Positions 5,304 through 9,370 of a stretch of 9,370 nucleotides of DNA are shown here, one piece after another. The first letter of the stretch is position 1. Each line of letters starts with the position of its first letter. Position numbers and translations under genes: made by a program. A model generated the notes under the pieces. It did no database searches. It saw only the letters and a program-made list of their open reading frames with translations, and was not told where the DNA came from. The DNA is from Methanomassiliicoccaceae archaeon (GTDB lineage: Archaea > Thermoplasmatota > Thermoplasmata > Methanomassiliicoccales > Methanomethylophilaceae), in contig JAIRTZ010000004.1 of assembly GCA_031254685.1 (NCBI GenBank), positions 1 through 9,370 of the forward strand, given 5' to 3'.

Positions 5304-5314
5304 ACAATAAATAC
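5304..5314 (+). promoter_or_regulatory. TATA-like box of the arsA operon
   Basis: ACAATAAATAC is identical to the box at 744-754. Its centre is about 29 nt from the ATG at 5339, so the transcript would begin close to the start codon. This excludes the GTG at 5321 as a start, which would lie upstream of the transcription start. Confidence 0.6.
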
Positions 5315-5338
5315 GCTTAGGTGCGTCCGATTCGTGAG

Positions 5339-6523
5339 ATGAGGATAATTATCTATACGGGGAAGGGAGGCGTCGGTAAGACGTCAGTCTCCGCGGCCAC
5401 CGCGAGACGGCTGGCGGCGAAAGGGTACAGAACGCTGGCGATGAGCACCGACGCCGCGCATTCGCTGTCCGATTCGCTTGACGTCAACATAGGCGGTTCC
5501 GTGAAGACCATCGAAAAGAACCTCGACGCGCTGGAGATCGATATCATATACGAGATGGAGACGAGGTGGAAGGATATTGAAGAATACGTCAAAATGTTCA
5601 TGGTCTCCCAGGGGATGGAAGAGTTATCGGCAAAAGAAATGGCAATACTTCCCGGCATGGAACTGATCGCGGCGCTGTTCCATGTGCTCGATTATGAGAA
5701 AAGGGGCACATATGACGTCATAGTCGTAGATACGGCGCCGACAGCGGAGACGTTGCGCCTACTCAGTTTCCCGGACGTATCGCAATGGTACATGACCCGT
5801 TTGTACGGACTGTTCAAGAAGCTCATCGGATTGGCGAGGTTCACCATCGGAAGGTTCCTTGATTTCCCGCTGCCGTCGGCGTCCGTCCTCAAAAGTCTCG
5901 AGGACATGAACGTCAAGATGGGCGAGGTAAGGAACATACTGCAGGACCCGACGAGAACGACGATACGGATGGTAGTGAACCCCGAACGTATGGTCATCAA
6001 CGAGACGAAACGGGCATATTCGTACATATGCCTCTACGGGATGACCGTCGAGTGTCTGATAGTGAACAGAATGCTTCCGGACGGCGCAGGGACGGGATTC
6101 TTCGCGGAGAAGCTCGAAGAGCAGAAGAAGTACATGGAGATGATCCATCACGCCTTCGACCCGATGAAGATGTTCTTCGCCTACCTCATACCGACGGAGA
6201 TGATGGGCTCCGAGAAATTGGACGAGATGGCGGCGATGATGTTCGGCGATTCCGATCCCGGCGTGATATATGCCACCGAGAGCCCGATGAGATTCTATAC
6301 GGAAGGCGAGCATCATTTCATATCGCTGAAATTACCGTTCGCCGCCAAGGGCGATATAGAATTATACAGAACGCACGATACTTCACTCATAGTGCAGGTC
6401 GGGAGTCATAAAAGGAATATCGAACTGCCGCTGGTGCTGAAGGATTCGGAGCTGATGGGAGCCGAAATGAAGGACGAGACGTTAAAGATAAAATTCAGGA
6501 GGAAAGAGAAAGATGTGCAATGA
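5339..6523 (+). CDS. arsA: ArsA/Get3-type ATPase, single-domain, with HSP20-like C-terminus
   Basis: This is a cytosolic P-loop ATPase of the deviant Walker A class; relatives drive arsenite export (ArsA) or escort tail-anchored membrane proteins (Get3). Starting at the ATG, the protein is 394 residues. The deviant P-loop TGKGGVGKT is at 7-15, STDAAHSLSD at 36-45 (usual P replaced by A), and VVDTAPTAETLRLLSFPD near 130-147 is switch II. There is only one ATPase half. No CxxC pair is present; the only cysteines found are two in ICLYGMTVECL, so neither the Get3 zinc site nor the ArsA arsenite site is obvious. The middle region is strikingly rich in methionine (MEMIHHAFDPMKMFF, TEMMGSEKLDEMAAMMFGD), as expected of a hydrophobic-client groove. 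The last about 80 residues look like the HSP20-like fold appended to bacterial and archaeal ArsA relatives. Membrane-protein targeting is the more likely job; arsenic resistance is not supported by the neighbours. Confidence 0.93.
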   Translation: MRIIIYTGKGGVGKTSVSAATARRLAAKGYRTLAMSTDAAHSLSDSLDVNIGGSVKTIEKNLDALEIDIIYEMETRWKDIEEYVKMFMVSQGMEELSAKEMAILPGMELIAALFHVLDYEKRGTYDVIVVDTAPTAETLRLLSFPDVSQWYMTRLYGLFKKLIGLARFTIGRFLDFPLPSASVLKSLEDMNVKMGEVRNILQDPTRTTIRMVVNPERMVINETKRAYSYICLYGMTVECLIVNRMLPDGAGTGFFAEKLEEQKKYMEMIHHAFDPMKMFFAYLIPTEMMGSEKLDEMAAMMFGDSDPGVIYATESPMRFYTEGEHHFISLKLPFAAKGDIELYRTHDTSLIVQVGSHKRNIELPLVLKDSELMGAEMKDETLKIKFRRKEKDVQ

Positions 6524-6896
6524 CGACATAGATATCGAAGAGTTTGTAAAGAAGCACAGGGAAGAGATCGAGAAGATACTGAAGGCATCCGAAGGTCATC
6601 TCAAGACAGACATCGGACCTGCGGAGAAGATCGGCGACGCGATGAAGGGAATGCTGTCAATGTTCCTCGACCCGAAGATACAGATGCATTTCATACGCGC
6701 CGGGAAGGAGTTCTTCACCGGCGTGGAGGAAATGATGAGGAACGCCCCGCTCCCGGACGAGATGAAGGACACCGTCAACAAAGCGTGCGAGATGAAGGAC
6801 CGCATCGTTAAGGACATCGTGAACGAGATGGACGGCGACGCGAAATCTAAGAAGGACGCCAAAGAGAAGAAGATGAAGAAGATCGACGTGGAATGA
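6513..6896 (+). CDS. Small helical lysine-rich protein, translationally coupled to arsA
   Basis: I do not recognise this 127-residue protein. It overlaps the end of arsA by 11 nt, and AGGAGG at 6497-6502 lies 10 nt before its ATG, so it is certainly translated with it. It is acidic at the start (MCNDDIDIEEFVKKH). Amphipathic helices rich in methionine follow (DAMKGMLSMFLDPKIQMHFIRAGKEFF, then VEEMMRN). It ends in a charged tail (KSKKDAKEKKMKKIDVE). No membrane span, signal peptide or metal motif is visible; the single Cys near residue 2 and the Cys near 91 are not a motif. Tight coupling suggests a partner or regulator of the ATPase, possibly a client or co-chaperone; this is inference from position alone. 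Confidence 0.85.
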   Translation: MCNDDIDIEEFVKKHREEIEKILKASEGHLKTDIGPAEKIGDAMKGMLSMFLDPKIQMHFIRAGKEFFTGVEEMMRNAPLPDEMKDTVNKACEMKDRIVKDIVNEMDGDAKSKKDAKEKKMKKIDVE

Positions 6897-6900
6897 TCAT

Positions 6901-7497
6901 ATGGACGCAGACGACGGAACGATCGCGGTAAGATTGGCAAGGAAGATAATAGTAGAGGAGGCAACGCTCACCAGATCGAACCGCGAGCCTGAGCTGACGC
7001 CGCCGTTCGACGAACCGACGGGCGTGTTCGTGACGATCCACACGTATCCTCAGCTGGCGCTCAGGGGATGCATCGGATTCACGGAGGCCGCGTATCCGCT
7101 GAGGGACGCGATCGAATACGCGGCGAGATCGGCATGCCACGACCCGAGGTTCCTGGACCTGGAGGCGGATGAGATCAATGACATCGTTGTCGAAGTGACG
7201 ATACTGATGCCCCCGAAGGCGATCCCCGTAAAGGACAAGGCGGACCTTCCGAAGGCGATCAGGATCGGAAGGGACGGTCTTATGCTCGAGTACAGGGGGC
7301 GCAGATCGGTATTCTTACCGCAGGTGCCCGGGGACTGGGGATGGGACGCCGTCGAATACCTGGAGAACCTTTGTCAGAAGGCGGGTCTCGCGAAGGACAT
7401 GTGGAAGGACAAGGAGTGCATAATCTTCGCGTTCGAGGGAATAATATACAGAGAGACGTCCCCGGACGGGGACGTTGAAGAGGTCAAAGAATGTTAG
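6901..7497 (+). CDS. AMMECR1-domain protein
   Basis: AMMECR1 proteins are universally distributed cytosolic proteins of uncertain biochemical role; in archaea and bacteria they are often linked to MEMO-like and radical SAM genes. The 198 residues are the standard length for the archaeal form. The hallmark LRGCIGF lies at 54-60, AYPLRDAIEYAARSACHDPRF follows at about 63-83, and the C-terminal half holds VFLPQVPGDWGWDAVEYLENLCQKAGL. The ATG comes 4 nt after the previous stop (TGA at 6894-6896) with only a weak GTGGA-type ribosome site, consistent with translation coupled to the upstream gene. Its own stop overlaps the start of pyrC by 7 nt. MEMO or radical SAM partners are not in view. The cysteine in LRGCIG is the family's conserved one. 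Confidence 0.95.
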   Translation: MDADDGTIAVRLARKIIVEEATLTRSNREPELTPPFDEPTGVFVTIHTYPQLALRGCIGFTEAAYPLRDAIEYAARSACHDPRFLDLEADEINDIVVEVTILMPPKAIPVKDKADLPKAIRIGRDGLMLEYRGRRSVFLPQVPGDWGWDAVEYLENLCQKAGLAKDMWKDKECIIFAFEGIIYRETSPDGDVEEVKEC

Positions 7498-8738
7498 TCA
7501 TCGAAGGCCGGATATTCTTCAAGGGAAAGCTGACCCAAGGTATGATAGGCATCGAGGACGGCAGGATAACCGATGTGAAGAAGGTGCTCAAGGGCGACGA
7601 TCATATGGACGTCGGCGACCGCGTGGTGCTTCCCGGGGCGGTGGACCCGCACGTTCACTTCAGAGACCCGGGGTTAACGCACAAGGAGGACTTCGTATCG
7701 GGTTCAACGGCCGCATTATACGGCGGCGTGACCTGCGTTCTCGACATGCCGAACACGAAACCGCCGGTGGTCAATGCGAATGCGCTGGAGGAGAAGAAAC
7801 GCATCATCAGGGGAAGGTCGTTCGTCGATTACGGATTGTTCGCGGCCCTTACCCCGAAGACCGATGCCGAAGCGCTGGCGAAGAATGTGTGCGGCTTCAA
7901 ATTGTTCATGGGATCCACGACAGGCGATATACTTACGAATGACGACGGCGGGATATACAAGGCGATGTCCGCCGCCGCAAGAACGGGAAAGAGGATAAGC
8001 GTGCACGCCGAGGATAATTCAATGTTAGGCAACGGTGAGGAAAAGAACAACCGCGATCATTTACGGAACCGTCCGGTATCCGCGGAGCACAGCGCGATCC
8101 AAAGACTTGCGCCGTTCAAGGGCATGCCGATAAACATATGCCACGTTACCGACGCGGCATCCGTCGCATTGGCATCGTCCCTCGGATTCCTGACCGAGGT
8201 GACCACGCATCACCTGTTCTTCGCCGATTCCGTATCGGAAAGCGCCGAATACAAGGTGAATCCCCCGCTGCGCGACTCCAACACCAAAGAAAAACTATAC
8301 AAGGCGTTCGCCGAACGGAAGATAACAATGTTCGGCACCGACCATGCGCCGCACACGATAGACGAGAAACGGCGCATCTACAGCGATGCGCCCAGCGGGA
8401 TCCCCGGGGTCGAGACGTACGTGCCGATAATGATGGACCTCGTAAAAAGCGGGAACGTACAGCTGGATCAGCTCGTGAAGATGGCGTGCACCGCGCCCGC
8501 GGAGGCGTTCGGTATAAACAAAGGGATCATAGAGAAGGGACGCGACGCCGATCTGATGATATTCGATATGAAGGCCGGAAAAAGAATAAAGGAACGCGGC
8601 CTTCACAGCAAAGCTAATTACACAGTGTACGAGGGATGGGACGCGATATTCCCCGAGACGGTGATCGTCGGAGGGAATATACAGTTAAAGGACGGAGAAT
8701 TATGCGGGGAAATGACAGGAAGGGATATCAATGGCTGA
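7491..8738 (+). CDS. pyrC: Dihydroorotase (class I type)
   Basis: It interconverts N-carbamoyl-L-aspartate and L-dihydroorotate in pyrimidine synthesis, in the cytosol, with bound zinc. At 415 residues it has the length of the larger PyrC/allantoinase-like group. The metal and catalytic residues are visible: DPHVHFRDPG with H54 and H56, N88 in DMPNTKPP, K137 in CGFKLFM as candidate carbamylated lysine, H172 in HAED, H218 in CHVT and D284 in FGTDHAPH. Allantoinase shares this scaffold, so annotation as dihydroorotase rests on overall resemblance (HVHFRDPG, PGVETYVP) and is not decisive. No other pyrimidine genes are in the window. The start overlaps the AMMECR1 stop (ATGTTAG), and the 3' end overlaps the next gene by 8 nt, so it belongs in the arsA operon. 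Confidence 0.93.
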   Translation: MLVIEGRIFFKGKLTQGMIGIEDGRITDVKKVLKGDDHMDVGDRVVLPGAVDPHVHFRDPGLTHKEDFVSGSTAALYGGVTCVLDMPNTKPPVVNANALEEKKRIIRGRSFVDYGLFAALTPKTDAEALAKNVCGFKLFMGSTTGDILTNDDGGIYKAMSAAARTGKRISVHAEDNSMLGNGEEKNNRDHLRNRPVSAEHSAIQRLAPFKGMPINICHVTDAASVALASSLGFLTEVTTHHLFFADSVSESAEYKVNPPLRDSNTKEKLYKAFAERKITMFGTDHAPHTIDEKRRIYSDAPSGIPGVETYVPIMMDLVKSGNVQLDQLVKMACTAPAEAFGINKGIIEKGRDADLMIFDMKAGKRIKERGLHSKANYTVYEGWDAIFPETVIVGGNIQLKDGELCGEMTGRDING

Positions 8739-9370
8739 TCCCGTGATCGATTATTCGGAGATACTCGGTAAAAAGATAACATGCCCGCCGGAGTGCGGCA
8801 TGTGCTGCCTGTGCCAGCCTGAGATACTGCCGGAGGAGCGCAGCTTCTTCAGGTCGAACCATCCCACGTCGATGGTACGCAACAAGCAGCCTCACGATCA
8901 TTATGCGATCGCGCTGAAGAAAGGGCGCGGATCATGCGTATTTCTGGATAACGGCAGAAGATGCACCATATACGGCAACCGTCCCACGTACTGCCGCCAG
9001 TTCCCGTTCCACTTCCACGTGAGCGACAGAATAAAAGTTGAGCTCGACCTGTCGTGCAGGGGCGTCTGGAACGCGAACGTGAACGGAACGGACGCGGTCG
9101 CCGAGGCGAAGGGGCTCGCGGTCAGGAGCGACGTCAGATTGAAAGCTGCGCTGAAGGAGGCCTCCTCCGTTTACGGTGAATTCTTCCAGATATGCGAAGA
9201 GGCGGGCGTCATGACCGACCGTTCCGTACTGAGGACGTCCGTGCGTAACAACATCGATAAATTCGTCAATATCGAATATCTCGCGAACGTGATGAACGCG
9301 TCGCTCGAAGAACCGCTGATGACGCTCGACGACATAACGGCGGACGCAGCGGCGGACATGGACGACCTGA
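8731..9370 (+). CDS. Cysteine-cluster (YkgJ/CxxCxxCC-type) protein, cut off by the right edge
   Basis: The open frame runs from the ATG at 8731 to the window end (213 complete codons) with no stop. The N-terminus has a dense cluster, C18, C22, C25, C26 and C28 (CPPECGMCCLC). C69, C78 and C88 follow in RGSCVFLDNGRRCTIYGNRPTYCRQFPF, which is the C-x8-C-x9-C signature of the YkgJ family. These eight cysteines and an additional one in LSCRG probably bind iron or zinc. The family is thought to be Fe-S or metal related, but the reaction is unknown. The helical rest of the protein carries no recognised domain. AGGAAGGG (8717-8724) supplies the ribosome site, and the start overlaps the pyrC stop by 8 nt. 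The C-terminus lies beyond the window. Confidence 0.9.
   Translation, partial: MADPVIDYSEILGKKITCPPECGMCCLCQPEILPEERSFFRSNHPTSMVRNKQPHDHYAIALKKGRGSCVFLDNGRRCTIYGNRPTYCRQFPFHFHVSDRIKVELDLSCRGVWNANVNGTDAVAEAKGLAVRSDVRLKAALKEASSVYGEFFQICEEAGVMTDRSVLRTSVRNNIDKFVNIEYLANVMNASLEEPLMTLDDITADAAADMDDL

Noticed and set aside
5314..5327. GCTTAGGTGCGT resembling the repeat motif
   Set aside because: Only about 8 of 14 bases match and it stands alone in a promoter region.
5321..5338. GTG start for arsA adding six residues
   Set aside because: It is only about 11 nt from the TATA-like box, upstream of the expected transcription start; the ATG at 5339 gives the usual ArsA N-terminus.

Overview
The window looks like a methanogen-type euryarchaeal chromosome. 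It carries an archaeal/eukaryal ribosomal protein eS1 (S3ae) gene and an intron-containing elongator tRNA-Met(CAU). Several starts lie about 25-29 nt downstream of A/T-rich TATA-like boxes (recurrent ...AATAC cores), and a single-domain ArsA/Get3-type ATPase is followed by an AMMECR1 gene. The gene content and the bacterial-looking Crp/Fnr regulator and RhuM proteins would fit a gut-type Methanomassiliicoccales/Thermoplasmata lineage. That placement is inference, because no taxonomic marker was compared.

Layout. Positions 1-704 (minus) hold the N-terminal part of a hybrid-cluster protein (hcp). It is divergent from a Crp/Fnr-family regulator (793-1449, plus). The 88-bp gap between them contains a perfect 18-bp palindrome and a shared A/T-rich box, so this looks like a nitrosative-stress regulator/enzyme pair. 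Positions 1450-1911 and 2998-3407 are two long gene-poor stretches flanking one unrecognised A/T-rich gene (1918-2997, about 360 aa). Each flank carries a related module of three copies of a 14-bp motif (ACTTTAGGTGCAAA), in the order reverse, forward, forward, with nearly identical spacing. This is the most unusual structure in the window. Positions 3408-4136 encode eS1, followed 15 nt later by the tRNA-Met gene (4152-4256, 32-nt intron). Positions 4360-5223 encode a RhuM-type DNA-binding protein with a PLD-like C-terminal domain.

From 5339 to the right edge runs a tight co-directional operon: an arsA-like ATPase, a small helical lysine-rich protein overlapping it by 11 nt, an AMMECR1-domain protein, a dihydroorotase (pyrC) overlapping it by 7 nt, and a cysteine-cluster (YkgJ/CxxCxxCC-type) protein overlapping pyrC by 8 nt and cut off at the edge.

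How they work together: hcp and crp plausibly form a self-contained NO/hydroxylamine-response unit, probably of bacterial (clostridial-like) ancestry. The arsA operon mixes membrane-protein targeting or ATPase functions with pyrimidine synthesis, held together by translational overlaps. The segment 1591-3211 (repeat module, orphan gene, repeat module) has the look of an acquired or mobile accessory unit, but no transposase or integrase is recognisable.
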